Below are positions 43,636-52,366 of a DNA stretch of 64,000 nt, piece after piece (position 1 is the stretch's first letter; each line of letters begins with the position of its first letter). Made by a program: the position numbers and the translations under genes. This DNA comes from Oscillospiraceae bacterium (GTDB taxonomy: Bacteria; Bacillota; Clostridia; Oscillospirales; Acutalibacteraceae): contig SVOQ01000003.1 of the NCBI GenBank assembly GCA_015066345.1, positions 62,001-126,000 on the forward strand, given 5' to 3'. The notes below the pieces were generated by a model. That model was not told the origin of the DNA. It did not search any database and worked only from the letters and a program-made list of their open reading frames with translations.

Positions 43636-44268
43636 ATGAAACTTATATTTCTCGGTGCTCCCGGTGCCGGTAAAGGCACACAGGCAGAAATAATTGCCGC
43701 AGAGCTTAAGATACCCACAATTTCCACAGGAAATATCATCCGTGAAGCACTTGCAAACGGAACTGAAATGGGTCTTAAAGCTAAATCGTTTATTGAAGCC
43801 GGTAAACTTGTTCCTGATGATGTCGTAATCGGCATCATCAAGGATAGGTTGGCAGCTGATGACTGTGCAGGCGGATTTATCCTTGATGGTTTCCCCCGTA
43901 CAATTCCTCAGGCTGAGGCTCTTGATAATATGGGCGTTATTATTGACAAAGTTGTTGATATTGACGTTCCCGATGAGAACATTGTTAACAGAATGTCAGG
44001 CAGACGCGTTTGTAAAGCTTGCGGTTCTTCTTATCATATTGAAAATAAGAAACCTAAAGTTGAAGGCGTTTGTGATGCTTGTGGCGGTGAGCTTCAGATT
44101 CGTAAAGATGATGCTCCCGAAACAGTTCTTGACAGACTCAATGTTTATCACGAACAGACCGAGCCGTTAAAGGATTACTACGCAAAATGCGGTAAACTCC
44201 GCAGCGTAGAGGGTACAGCTCCCATTAAGGAGATTACCGCTTCAATCCTTAAGGTATTGGAGGATTAA
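43636..44268 (+). CDS. adk: adenylate kinase, zinc-binding LID
   Basis: Interconverts ATP, AMP and ADP. The 210-residue protein has the P-loop GAPGAGKGTQ, FILDGFPRT, and a LID domain with four Cys (CKACG...CDACGG) that bind zinc, the Gram-positive form. Co-transcribed with secY and map. Confidence 0.97.
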   Translation: MKLIFLGAPGAGKGTQAEIIAAELKIPTISTGNIIREALANGTEMGLKAKSFIEAGKLVPDDVVIGIIKDRLAADDCAGGFILDGFPRTIPQAEALDNMGVIIDKVVDIDVPDENIVNRMSGRRVCKACGSSYHIENKKPKVEGVCDACGGELQIRKDDAPETVLDRLNVYHEQTEPLKDYYAKCGKLRSVEGTAPIKEITASILKVLED

Positions 44269-44270
44269 GC

Positions 44271-45020
44271 ATGATAGTGCTTAAAAGCGAAAAAGAAATC
44301 AGGCAGATGCTTGAAGCTTGCAGGATTTCTGCAGAAGCACTTAAAGTAGCAGGGGAGGCAGTTGAACCGGGTGTTTCAACCTGGGAGATTGACCGAATAG
44401 CCCGAAAATATATCGAGAGCAAGGGTGCTAAACCCACATTCCTCGGTTATAACGGCTTTCCTGCTGCCGCATGCATTTCCATAAATGACGAGGTTATTCA
44501 TGGTATTCCCGACAAATCACACATCATAAGAGCAGGCGACATAGTAAGTATCGACCTCGGAGCCTGTATCAACGGATTTACCGGTGATAATGCCGCCACT
44601 TTCGCCTGCGGAGATATCTCGGCAGAAGCGAAGCGGCTGATAGAAACTACCGAAGAGAGCCTTTATATAGGCATCAAAAAGGCAGTTCCCGGCGGCAGAC
44701 TCGGTGATGTTGGTAACGCGATTCAGACCTATTGCGAAGAACGTGGTTACGGAGTTGTAAGAGAGTACACAGGTCACGGCGTTGGAGCCGCACTTCATGA
44801 AGACCCGGCGGTGCCTAACTACGGTACTCCCGGCAGAGGAGTTCGTTTGGTGCCGGGCATGACAATTGCCATTGAGCCCATGATTAACGAGGGTAAGGCA
44901 TCTGTTAAAACATTGTCCAACGGCTGGACGGTAAAGACAACCGACGGCAAACTGTCCGCTCACTTTGAGCATACAATTGCTATAACAAGCAGCGGACCGT
45001 TAATTATGACAAAGATTTAA
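44271..45020 (+). CDS. map: methionine aminopeptidase, type I
   Basis: Removes the N-terminal Met from new proteins. The 249-residue pita-bread protein shows the metal ligands in [19 protein letters not shown] (two Asp), [12 protein letters not shown] (His), and the Glu residues in AIEPMIN and FEHTIAI. No N-terminal extension. Starts 2 nt after adk. Confidence 0.97.
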   Translation: MIVLKSEKEIRQMLEACRISAEALKVAGEAVEPGVSTWEIDRIARKYIESKGAKPTFLGYNGFPAAACISINDEVIHGIPDKSHIIRAGDIVSIDLGACINGFTGDNAATFACGDISAEAKRLIETTEESLYIGIKKAVPGGRLGDVGNAIQTYCEERGYGVVREYTGHGVGAALHEDPAVPNYGTPGRGVRLVPGMTIAIEPMINEGKASVKTLSNGWTVKTTDGKLSAHFEHTIAITSSGPLIMTKI

Positions 45021-45061
45021 AAAACAGACAAATAACAAAATTAATCAGGGAGGTATTTGTT

Positions 45062-45280
45062 ATGTCAAAAGACGATATGATCGAAGTTGAAGGTACTGTT
45101 ATCGAAGCATTACCTAACACAACATTTCAGGTTGAACTTGAAAATGGTCATAAAATTTTAGCCCACATTTCCGGAAAACTCAGAATGAACTACATTCGTA
45201 TTCTTCCGGGAGATAAGGTTACAGTGGAAATGTCACCCTATGACCTTACACGTGGACGTATCACATGGCGTTCGAAATAA
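45062..45280 (+). CDS. infA: translation initiation factor IF-1
   Basis: OB-fold factor that occupies the A-site during initiation. The 72-residue product has [63 protein letters not shown], essentially the universal sequence. The KOW gene found between map and infA in Bacillus is absent. Confidence 0.97.
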   Translation: MSKDDMIEVEGTVIEALPNTTFQVELENGHKILAHISGKLRMNYIRILPGDKVTVEMSPYDLTRGRITWRSK

Positions 45281-45315
45281 TAAAAGGCAAAAGCTGAATT
45301 TTAGGAGGTATTCTA

Positions 45316-45429
45316 ATGAAAGTCAGACCTTCTGTCAAGAAAATTTGCGAAAAGTGCAAAGTAATTAAACGTAAGGGAAAAATCATGGTTATCTGTGAGA
45401 ATCCCAAGCACAAACAGCGTCAGGGCTAA
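45316..45429 (+). CDS. rpmJ: 50S ribosomal protein L36
   Basis: A 37-residue zinc-ribbon protein starting [23 protein letters not shown] and ending [10 protein letters not shown], with three Cys and one His as ligands. Placed between infA and rpsM as usual, after a TTAGGAGG site. Confidence 0.95.
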   Translation: MKVRPSVKKICEKCKVIKRKGKIMVICENPKHKQRQG

Positions 45430-45467
45430 TCCCTACGCAAACCATTATTTGGAGGTGCAACTGACAA

Positions 45468-45836
45468 ATGGCGCGTATTTCAGGTGTTGATTTACCCAGA
45501 GATAAAAGAGTCGAAGTTGGTCTTACCTATATTTTCGGTATAGGTCCCAAGACAGCTAACGACATTATCGCAGCTACAGGTATTGATCCCGATACAAGAG
45601 TTAAGGATCTTACAGAAGATGATGTAGCAAAATTACGTGAGTATATTGATCACAACGTAAAGGTCGAAGGTGACCTTCGTCGTGAAACAGCTTTCGATAT
45701 CAAAAGACTTGTAGAAATTGGTTGCTATCGTGGCGTTCGCCACAGAAAAGGCCTTCCCGTAAGAGGTCAGCGTTCAAAAACAAACGCTCGTACTCGTAAA
45801 GGTCCCAAGAAAACAATAGCTAACAAGAAGAAATAA
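45468..45836 (+). CDS. rpsM: 30S ribosomal protein S13
   Basis: Head protein contacting P-site tRNA and bridging to L5. The 122-residue product has [25 protein letters not shown] and [27 protein letters not shown]. First gene of the alpha-operon set. GGAGGTG upstream. Confidence 0.97.
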   Translation: MARISGVDLPRDKRVEVGLTYIFGIGPKTANDIIAATGIDPDTRVKDLTEDDVAKLREYIDHNVKVEGDLRRETAFDIKRLVEIGCYRGVRHRKGLPVRGQRSKTNARTRKGPKKTIANKKK

Positions 45837-45854
45837 GTCGAAGGAGGTATTAGA

Positions 45855-46259
45855 ATGGCTACAAAAGCTACCGGCAAAAAAGTCGGAACACGCAAGCGTC
45901 GTGAGCGTAAAAATATTGAACGCGGTGCGGCTCATATCCAATCCACCTTCAATAACACGATAGTTACAATTACCGATACTCAGGGTAACGCAGTATCATG
46001 GGCAAGTGCAGGCGAAATGGGCTTCAGAGGTTCTCGTAAGTCTACTCCCTTTGCTGCTCAGACAGCTGCTGAAACTGCAGCAAAAGTTGCTATTGAGCAT
46101 GGTATGAAAACTGTTGAAGTTTATGTTAAAGGCCCCGGTTCAGGAAGAGAAGCTGCTATCAGAGCATTGCAGGTTGCAGGTCTTGATGTTACTCTCATCA
46201 AAGACGTAACACCTATTCCTCACAACGGCTGCCGTCCGCCCAAGAGAAGGCGTGTATAA
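45855..46259 (+). CDS. rpsK: 30S ribosomal protein S11
   Basis: Platform protein near the E-site mRNA. The 134-residue product includes [44 protein letters not shown] and the C-terminal [13 protein letters not shown], with the Asn that can be converted to isoaspartate. AAGGAGG site. Confidence 0.97.
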   Translation: MATKATGKKVGTRKRRERKNIERGAAHIQSTFNNTIVTITDTQGNAVSWASAGEMGFRGSRKSTPFAAQTAAETAAKVAIEHGMKTVEVYVKGPGSGREAAIRALQVAGLDVTLIKDVTPIPHNGCRPPKRRRV

Positions 46260-46280
46260 CATAATAGGAGGAAACGAATT

Positions 46281-46907
46281 ATGGCAAGATATACCGGTGC
46301 GGTATGTAAGCTTTGCCGCCGTGAGGGCCAGAAGCTCTTCTTAAAGGGTGGCAGATGCTATACCAATAAATGTGCTTTAGAGCGTCGTTCTTATGCACCC
46401 GGCCAGCATGGTCAGGGACGTAAGAAAATTTCCGGCTACGGAATGCAGCTTCGTGAGAAGCAGAAAGCAAGACGTTACTACGGCGTACTTGAAGGACAGT
46501 TCCACAAGTATTTCCTTATGGCTGAAAAAATGCAGGGCCAGGCAGGTGAAAACCTTCTTCGTATCTGTGAAAGCCGTTTGGACAACATTGTCTATCTTCT
46601 CGGCTGGGCAGATTCCCGTGCAGAAGGCAGACAGCTCGTTACACACGGTCACTTCTGTGTTAACGGTAAGAAAGTCGATATCCCGTCTTACCTTTGCAAG
46701 GCAGGCGATGTAATCTCTATCAAAGAGAAATCGGCTCAGACTGACGCTATTAAGAACATTATCGAAGCTAACGGAAGCCGTCCCGTTCCCGCTTGGCTTG
46801 ATATCAATCGTGAAGCAAATTCAGCTAAGGTTGTTAACCTTCCTGAAAGAGATCAGATTGAAGCTCCTGTTGCAGAGCATCTTATCGTCGAGTTCTATTC
46901 AAAATAA
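46281..46907 (+). CDS. rpsD: 30S ribosomal protein S4
   Basis: Primary 16S rRNA binder and, in many bacteria, autoregulator of its operon. The 208-residue protein has the zinc-type N-terminus ([23 protein letters not shown], four Cys), and the S4 domain [47 protein letters not shown]. Confidence 0.97.
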   Translation: MARYTGAVCKLCRREGQKLFLKGGRCYTNKCALERRSYAPGQHGQGRKKISGYGMQLREKQKARRYYGVLEGQFHKYFLMAEKMQGQAGENLLRICESRLDNIVYLLGWADSRAEGRQLVTHGHFCVNGKKVDIPSYLCKAGDVISIKEKSAQTDAIKNIIEANGSRPVPAWLDINREANSAKVVNLPERDQIEAPVAEHLIVEFYSK

Positions 46908-46986
46908 TGCTCTTTAGCCTCATGCTTGTGTTGACAAGCGAAACAAAAATTGCAGTTAAACTGTAAAATTTTAAGGAGGGTTTGGT

Positions 46987-47937
46987 ATGATTGGTATTGA
47001 GAAACCCGAAGTAAAGTTTATCGGTTCGGCAGAAGATTCAGCATACGGCTCATTTGTTGTTGAGCCTCTTGAAAGAGGTTTTGGTACAACACTTGGTAAC
47101 AGCCTTCGCAGAGTTCTTCTTTCATCCCTTCCCGGTTACGCAATTACATCTGTCAAAATTGACAATGTTCTTCATGAATTCTCAACGATCCCGAACGTAA
47201 AAGAGGATGTTACCGAGATTGTTCTTAACCTTAAGGGCATTATTCTCAAAATACACGGAGACGATCCGAAGATAATGTATATCGAGGCAAACGGCTCCGG
47301 TGAAATCACAGCGGGTGACATCAAGGCTGATTCAGAGGTTGAAATTCTCAACCCTGATCACCACATTGCAACTCTCGATGCAGACGCACACGTTGTAATG
47401 GAACTTACAGCTGACAAGGGTAGAGGTTACGTTTCTTCAGACAGAAACAAACAGCTTCTTGACCCCGCAATCGGCGTGATAGCTATTGACTCAATCTATA
47501 CACCCGTGTTAAAAGTGAACTACACAGTTGATAATACTCGTGTAGGACAGATTACCGACTACGACAAGCTCACAATAGATGTTACAACAGATGGTACAAT
47601 TTCCGCTAAGGATGCTGTTTCATTTGCTGCTAAGATTCTTACTGAGCACCTTAACCTCTTTGTTGAACTTTCAGACGAAGTTTCAAACACAGAGATTATG
47701 GTTGACAAGGATGATACAGAAAACGGCAAAGTTCTCGAAACAACTATCGAAGAACTTGACCTTTCAGTTCGTTCATTTAACTGTCTCAAGAGAGCCGGTA
47801 TCAACACTGTTGAAGATTTGATTAATAAAACTGAAGAGGATATGATGAAGGTCAGAAACCTTGGCAGAAAATCTCTTGAAGAGGTTGTTGCTAAGCTTGC
47901 TTCACTTGGTCTTTCTCTTCGCGATGAGGACGAATAA
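46987..47937 (+). CDS. rpoA: DNA-directed RNA polymerase alpha subunit
   Basis: Assembly platform of RNA polymerase and target of activators. The 316-residue protein has the N-terminal dimerisation domain ([25 protein letters not shown]) and the C-terminal DNA-binding domain ([45 protein letters not shown]). The 79-nt gap before it has a TTGACA without a well-placed -10, and AAGGAGGG. Confidence 0.98.
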   Translation: MIGIEKPEVKFIGSAEDSAYGSFVVEPLERGFGTTLGNSLRRVLLSSLPGYAITSVKIDNVLHEFSTIPNVKEDVTEIVLNLKGIILKIHGDDPKIMYIEANGSGEITAGDIKADSEVEILNPDHHIATLDADAHVVMELTADKGRGYVSSDRNKQLLDPAIGVIAIDSIYTPVLKVNYTVDNTRVGQITDYDKLTIDVTTDGTISAKDAVSFAAKILTEHLNLFVELSDEVSNTEIMVDKDDTENGKVLETTIEELDLSVRSFNCLKRAGINTVEDLINKTEEDMMKVRNLGRKSLEEVVAKLASLGLSLRDEDE

Positions 47938-47967
47938 GTCCGTACTTTCGGCAAAGGAGTGATTTAG

Positions 47968-48309
47968 ATGCCCGGAACCAGAAAACTCGGCAGAGCGAGC
48001 GATCACCGCGATGCTATGCTTCGCAATATGGTTACATCTTTACTCGAAAACGGTAAAATGACAACCACAGTCACAAGAGCGAAGGAAGTTCGCGCTATGG
48101 CTGAAAAGATGATCACCCTCGCAAAAGTCGACAGTCTCCACAATAAGAGACAGGCTTTGGCATATATTACTAAGGAAGATGTCGTTAAGAAACTTTTTGA
48201 CGAGATCGCTCCCAAGTATAAAGAAGTAAACGGCGGTTACTGCCGTATAATCAAGACTGAAGCTCGCCGCGGTGACGCAGCAGAGATGTGCATTCTTGAG
48301 TTAGTTTAA
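47968..48309 (+). CDS. rplQ: 50S ribosomal protein L17
   Basis: Last gene of the supercluster. The 113-residue protein starts [30 protein letters not shown] and has [18 protein letters not shown]. The ECF ATPase genes that follow rplQ in many Firmicutes are missing; a strong terminator comes 7 nt after the stop. Confidence 0.97.
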   Translation: MPGTRKLGRASDHRDAMLRNMVTSLLENGKMTTTVTRAKEVRAMAEKMITLAKVDSLHNKRQALAYITKEDVVKKLFDEIAPKYKEVNGGYCRIIKTEARRGDAAEMCILELV

Positions 48310-48316
48310 TTAAAGC

Positions 48317-48355
48317 AAAAGTGCCTGACCCACGGGTCAGGCACTTTTAATTTTT
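48317..48355 (+). terminator. terminator of the ribosomal supercluster
   Basis: Fifteen-bp perfect inverted repeat (48317-48331 with 48334-48348), followed by a T-run. Confidence 0.92.
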
Positions 48356-48571
48356 AATTCGTAATTCATAATTCGTAATTAAAGGGGCACTTCGTGCCGA
48401 TTGTAAATGCAAAATGCAGAATGCAAAATTATCGGGGCTACGCCGATTATAAATATAGTAGTTGTAACGCGAAGCCTCGCCCTCCTGCGTAAGGAGGAGG
48501 GGGGACCACCGTCAGGTGGTGGGAGGTCCTATCATCCCTGTTTGCTTTAGCAAAAACTTACCTTTAGTTGC
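48356..48571. repeat. intergenic repeat block with AT-rich and GGGGGACC hairpin parts
   Basis: The gap after rplQ holds short direct repeats (AATTCGTAATT... and AAATGCAAAATGCAGAATGC), small hairpins (GGCACTTCGTGCC, TCGG...CCGA), and at 48481-48530 a unit with CCTCC...GGAGG, GGGGGACCACC and GGTGGTGGGAGG. The last resembles the inverted hairpin repeats near 59.1 and 62.8 kb. No gene is supported. Confidence 0.6.
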
Positions 48572-48809
48572 CTGTTGGTTAGAAGAACCGTAAGGTACGC
48601 ATCTATGCGTACCGCTTAGATAAAGCTTATCTTTGCAATGTGTCGTATAGTAAAACTTGCTATCCTTACTCGCGGGACGGATAGATCCGTCCCTTACTGT
48701 GGTTTGTTGTCTGTTGGTTAGAAGAACCGTGAGGTACGCATTTATGCGTACCGCTGAGATAAAACTCATCTTTGCAGTGTGTTGTATAGTAAAGTTTGCT
48801 ATCCTTACT
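48572..48809. repeat. two tandem copies of a 99-bp hairpin-rich unit
   Basis: Copies at 48572-48670 and 48711-48809 have exactly equal length and differ at about nine positions, nearly all transitions. Each contains GGTT/AACC and the perfect 9-bp hairpin GGTACGCAT/ATGCGTACC. The 40-nt spacer has its own perfect hairpin, GGGACGGAT/ATCCGTCCC. Looks like an RNA or mobile-repeat unit rather than coding sequence. Confidence 0.75.
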
Positions 48810-48816
48810 TAAACTG

Positions 48817-48853
48817 AAAAAGTTGCTTGACTGTTACGGTCAAGCAACTTTTT
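48817..48853 (-). terminator. terminator of the XRE regulator gene
   Basis: Perfect 15-bp inverted repeat (48817-48831 with 48839-48853), 7-nt loop, T-run on the minus strand, 10 nt after the stop codon. Confidence 0.88.
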
Positions 48854-48862
48854 GTTTAATTT

Positions 48863-49195
48863 TTAGTTTTTATTCAAATAATTTCTTACAATAATCTTTA
48901 AACTTTCTTTTTCATCATTTGTCAGCTTTCGGTAATCGGTTATAAAATCAGCTTCATCGGTGTTAAGCTCATGGGCTTCAACTTTTTCTATAATGTGATT
49001 GATATCGGTGTTGCCTACAAGGTAGTCAATAGATGTTGAAAAATAATTTGCAATCAAAATGAGTGTAGCAATATCGGGTTCTATATTGTGATTTTCGTAT
49101 TTATTTATAGATTGTTGGCTTATACCGATTACATCGGCAAGCTTTTGTTGGCTGATACCTTTTTGAATTCGTAGTTCCTTTAAATTTTTAATCAT
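48863..49195 (-). CDS. XRE family transcriptional regulator
   Basis: A 110-residue Cro/CI-type regulator. The helix-turn-helix reads LKELRIQKGISQQKLADVIGISQQSINKYENHNIEPD, followed by LIANYFSTSIDYLVGNTD, the usual end of the domain, and a C-terminal helical segment for dimerisation. Start at the ATG after AGAGGTG. It is divergent from a membrane-anchored protein gene; the gap has two perfect palindromes, likely its operators. Confidence 0.85.
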   Translation of the reverse strand: MIKNLKELRIQKGISQQKLADVIGISQQSINKYENHNIEPDIATLILIANYFSTSIDYLVGNTDINHIIEKVEAHELNTDEADFITDYRKLTNDEKESLKIIVRNYLNKN

Positions 49196-49254
49196 ATACA
49201 ACACCTCTAATATTATGATAACAACTTTTTGGTGTTAAACAAAAAACTTTAAAG

Positions 49255-49313
49255 TTGTGGTTGACAACAACCACAAGGTGTTGTAAACTGAGATTAGTAA
49301 ACAAAGGTTTACT
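49255..49313 (+). promoter_or_regulatory. promoter with overlapping palindromic operators
   Basis: TTGACA (49261-49266), 17-nt spacer, TAAACT (49284-49289) precede the anchored-protein gene. A perfect 9-bp inverted repeat TTGTGGTTG-ACAA-CAACCACAA (49255-49276) covers the -35, and AGTAAAC-AAAG-GTTTACT (49296-49313) lies just after the start of transcription. Both are good XRE operator candidates. Confidence 0.6.
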
Positions 49314-49344
49314 GTTATATTAAAAGTGAGAGAGGAATAAGTTT

Positions 49345-49935
49345 ATGAAAAAAAAGAAAACCTTGATAATTATTTTAGCTTCAACGCTCGGTGTGATTAT
49401 GAGTGGTATAATAATAGGTTTAGTAGTACTAATTCCTTATCTGATGGATTTAAATCATGTGAATCCAGAAGAAGATATTGTGAGTACGACAGAGAGTGCG
49501 TCTTATATACAAACTACAGATGACGAAAATCAAAATACTACCGATATTAAAGCATCTGATTATATTTCTGAAAAATTGCATGAAAATGTTGAAGTTGAGG
49601 AGCCTGTTTTGGGGAGTTTCGAGTATTCGCATTCTGTAAGCAAATATACTATGGAAAAGATATCTACACAATATCCCTATAACAGCCATTTTTATTTTGA
49701 TGAAAATGGTACTGGTATAGTTACTACCAAAATTAGTGAAGGAAGTTCAAATGATTTCTTAATATTTGATTTTAATTGGGAATTATATGAGACACATGCT
49801 GATATAAATACTAATGTTTATGCCATTTCCTTTGAGGATGGTGGTGTAGGGTATGTTTTTTATAACAAGGACAGTGATTTTTGTTACACTACAGATACAG
49901 TAGATAATATTATTTGTTATTATTATAGACATTAA
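49345..49935 (+). CDS. membrane-anchored extracytoplasmic protein, unknown function
   Basis: A 196-residue protein: Lys-rich start MKKKKTLIIIL, one transmembrane helix (about residues 7-33), an acidic Thr/Asp/Asn-rich linker (38-75), and a soluble outer domain rich in Tyr, Phe and Asp (FYFDENGTGIVTTK, FDFNWELYETHADINTN) reminiscent of lipoprotein-like beta folds. No catalytic motif. Its AT-rich composition differs from the neighbouring housekeeping genes. Regulated by the divergent XRE protein, by inference. Confidence 0.62.
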   Translation: MKKKKTLIIILASTLGVIMSGIIIGLVVLIPYLMDLNHVNPEEDIVSTTESASYIQTTDDENQNTTDIKASDYISEKLHENVEVEEPVLGSFEYSHSVSKYTMEKISTQYPYNSHFYFDENGTGIVTTKISEGSSNDFLIFDFNWELYETHADINTNVYAISFEDGGVGYVFYNKDSDFCYTTDTVDNIICYYYRH

Positions 49936-49954
49936 TTTAGTTTAATTTTATATT

Positions 49955-49983
49955 AAAAAGGTCAGGCATTGCCTGACCTTTTT
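49955..49983. terminator. bidirectional terminator
   Basis: Perfect 13-bp stem AAAAAGGTCAGGC/GCCTGACCTTTTT with a 3-nt loop, between the convergent anchored-protein gene and murC. Confidence 0.9.
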
Positions 49984-49986
49984 GGT

Positions 49987-51354
49987 TTATTCTTTATCAA
50001 GTATTATCTTAGCTATCTTATAAACGTCACCGCAACCGAGGGTGAGGACAAGGTCGCCTTCTTTTGCATTTTCTTTAATGTAATCAGCAACCTTTTGGAA
50101 TGTATCGAACCATACTGAACCGGGGATTTCATCCGCAAGGTCCTGAGTTGTAATGCCGTAGGTATTAATTTCTCTTGAACCCATAATTTCTGTAAGAACA
50201 ACTCTATCTGCAATCGAAAGAGCCTTTGCAAAGGCATCAAGGTGAAGTTTAGTTCTGCTGAATGTAAAGGGTTGGAACACTGCCCAAACACGGTTATAAT
50301 TCATTTTCATTGCGGCGGAAAGTGTAACCTCAAGCTCAGCGGGGTGGTGAGCATAGTCGTCAACAATGTCAAAGCCGTTATATTCACCTAAATACTCAAA
50401 ACGTCTGCCCGCACCTTTAAAGGTGGCAACACTCTTTTGGCATTGTTCGAAGGTTGCTCCGCAGTACATTGCAGTACATATAGCCGCTAAGGCGTTGAGA
50501 ACATTATGTTCACCGGGTACACTTAACTCAACTCTGCCAAGGTTTTCGCCCTTATGGTAAACGTTAAAGCAGGGGAATGCGCCATCTTTCCAGTCAACGT
50601 CTTTTGCCACATAGTCACAAGCATCGGTTTTACCGAAGGAAATCATAGTTTTACCTTCAACGCCTGTAATACTATCAATTGTGTTCTTATCGTCACCGTT
50701 ATAAATAACGCATTTTGTTGACATATCAGCAAATTTTCTGAATGAAGCTTCAAGATTTTCGAGAGTCTTGAAGTACTCCATATGGTCGCGGTCAACGTTA
50801 AGGATAACGCTTACATCGGGGCTTAAATCAAGGAAAGTATCCTTGTATTCACAAGCCTCGCAAACGAGAATATCGCTTTTACCAACTCTGCCGTTTGTAC
50901 CTGTAAGGGGGAGTTTACCGCCGATTACAGCCGAGGGGTCAAAGTCATTGTCAATAAGTATATGTGTAAGCATTGAGGTAACGGTTGTTTTACCGTGAGT
51001 ACCGCAAACACCAATACAGTTGGGATATTTTCTTGTGAAATAACCGAAAAGCTTACTTCTTTCAAAGGTAGGGATACCTTTTTCTTTAGCGGCAACAAGC
51101 TCAGGGTTATCGGGAAGAAGGGCAGCGGTATAAACTACCATATCCGCACCGTCAACATTTTCTGCCTTCTGACCCATTGTAACGGGAATACCGAGGGCAC
51201 GTATGCGTTTTAATGTGTCGGATTCATTGTTATCGGAACCTGTAAGGTTATTACCCTGAGAATGTAAAATCTCCGCAAGGGGACACATACCGCTACCGCC
51301 GATGCCGATAAAATGAATGCGTTTTGCACTATTTATAACTTGCTCTATATTCAT
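49987..51354 (-). CDS. murC: UDP-N-acetylmuramate--L-alanine ligase
   Basis: Adds the first amino acid (L-Ala) to UDP-MurNAc. The 455-residue protein has the N-terminal FIGIGGSGMCPLAEIL, the ATP loop GVCGTHGKTTVTSML, NVDRDHMEYF and the C-terminal DDYAHHPAELEVTLSAA block with its catalytic His. Single gene with its own terminator; murA lies 3.5 kb away on the same strand. Confidence 0.97.
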   Translation of the reverse strand: MNIEQVINSAKRIHFIGIGGSGMCPLAEILHSQGNNLTGSDNNESDTLKRIRALGIPVTMGQKAENVDGADMVVYTAALLPDNPELVAAKEKGIPTFERSKLFGYFTRKYPNCIGVCGTHGKTTVTSMLTHILIDNDFDPSAVIGGKLPLTGTNGRVGKSDILVCEACEYKDTFLDLSPDVSVILNVDRDHMEYFKTLENLEASFRKFADMSTKCVIYNGDDKNTIDSITGVEGKTMISFGKTDACDYVAKDVDWKDGAFPCFNVYHKGENLGRVELSVPGEHNVLNALAAICTAMYCGATFEQCQKSVATFKGAGRRFEYLGEYNGFDIVDDYAHHPAELEVTLSAAMKMNYNRVWAVFQPFTFSRTKLHLDAFAKALSIADRVVLTEIMGSREINTYGITTQDLADEIPGSVWFDTFQKVADYIKENAKEGDLVLTLGCGDVYKIAKIILDKE

Positions 51355-51434
51355 GAAAAGATTCCTTTCATTATAGACTCTACGAGAATTATACTCTAAT
51401 TATTCCGAAAAATAAACCCCTGAAATACAATTAG

Positions 51435-51923
51435 TTAAATTCGTTCAAATATACGGGATTTTTCCAAGGCTTTTCTTAAAGCCGTACCAAGAATACCGCA
51501 GGAAATAATTTCGCCTATACAAACGGTTAAAAGTATAAACCAATAAGCATCACTTACGCCGTATACGAATATTAAAACAGGTGGAACAATAATTGCGTTG
51601 GATATAATGGGGGGCAAAACCGCAAGAAGTTTGTGATTTTTCAAAATGTATGTAAATATAGCACCCAAAAGTGTTGCTAAACTACCGAAAATTACATCCC
51701 ATAAAGCACAGCCCGTAAGAAGATTTGAAATAAGACACCCGATAAATAAACCGGGTATTGCCGCGGGGGTGAATACGGGAAGTACCGTAAGAGCTTCCGA
51801 AAATCTTACCTGAATTACACCGCTTGAAAGACCCATAGCCGATGCGAGATAGGTAAGCACAACGTACAAAGCCGCTATAATTGCACCAACGGCGAAGTTA
51901 ACCAATTTTTTTCTGTTTTTCAT
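51435..51923 (-). CDS. queT: QueT family transporter (queuosine precursor ECF S component)
   Basis: A 162-residue membrane protein with about five hydrophobic segments. The family pattern is clear: AIIAALYVVLTYLASAMGLSSGVIQVRFSEALTVLPVF and AIPGLFIGCLISNLLTGCALWDVIFGSLATLLGA. QueT proteins take up queuosine precursors (preQ1/preQ0) with a shared ECF module. I start at MKNRKKL after GGAGTG; the frame upstream is inside a repeat element and without a site. No preQ1 riboswitch could be recognised in the short leader. Confidence 0.85.
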   Translation of the reverse strand: MKNRKKLVNFAVGAIIAALYVVLTYLASAMGLSSGVIQVRFSEALTVLPVFTPAAIPGLFIGCLISNLLTGCALWDVIFGSLATLLGAIFTYILKNHKLLAVLPPIISNAIIVPPVLIFVYGVSDAYWFILLTVCIGEIISCGILGTALRKALEKSRIFERI

Positions 51924-51947
51924 TTTAATCACTCCATAGTTTTGGTT

Positions 51948-52223
51948 GAGCCGAGAGGTTTTGAACACCGTACGGTTTCTTAAGGTAAATTTTCACACTA
52001 ACTGCGTCAAAAAATTCGAAATACGACAGTATTCCTTCATTTTTTCCTTGTTATTGCAAAAAATTTGCCTTAATAAACTGCTCGCACCTAAAAATCTAAA
52101 GATTTTGGTGCAGCGGGATGTTTCTTCGGCGCAGACATACTTTACGTATATCAAGACGAAAAACGTACTGCTGCGCTGAAAGATTTAATTTTTAGGCGTG
52201 CGGGATTCAAATCCGCTCGGCTC
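51948..52223. repeat. 276-bp element with 23-bp terminal inverted repeats (MITE-like)
   Basis: GAGCCGAGnGGnTTTGAA plus nnCCG occurs at 51948-51970 and, inverted, at 52201-52223 (19 of 23 match). Inside are further stems: CACCTAAAAATCT with AGATTTTGGTG near 52085-52115, and CTTCGGCGCAG (52135) with CTGCGCTGAAAG (52173), enclosing an ACGTA/TACGT hairpin. No coding frame is convincing. No target-site duplication was found. It fills the gap between queT and thuA; the rest of the gap holds the thuA promoter. Confidence 0.6.
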
Positions 52224-52300
52224 TGTGAGGATGGTTTCGAACTCACATTTTATATAAAAATACCCGTTTACTTTCGTGAAAAAGGTATAATCATATTTTC

Positions 52301-52329
52301 TTGAAAAAATCTTGATGCTGGTATATTAT
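52301..52329 (+). promoter_or_regulatory. promoter for thuA
   Basis: -35 TTGAAA (52301-52306), 17-nt spacer, -10 TATTAT (52324-52329). Start of transcription near 52336; GAAAGGG ribosome binding site precedes the ATG at 52367. Confidence 0.55.
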
Positions 52330-52366
52330 ATTAGTAATAATATATGCACGAAAGGGTGTATTTTAA

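Noticed and set aside
48512..48769. 85-codon minus-strand frame in the 48.5 kb repeats
   Set aside because: The protein contains the same peptide twice because it crosses both 99-bp units; no start signal.
51924..51990. preQ1 riboswitch upstream of queT
   Set aside because: I could not match the conserved loop and tail of preQ1-I, and the sequence is part of the inverted-repeat element. A covariance-model search would settle it.
52195..52260. tRNA gene, because of TTCAAAT and TTCGAA motifs
   Set aside because: No acceptor or anticodon stem can be drawn on either strand; the motifs belong to the inverted-repeat end.
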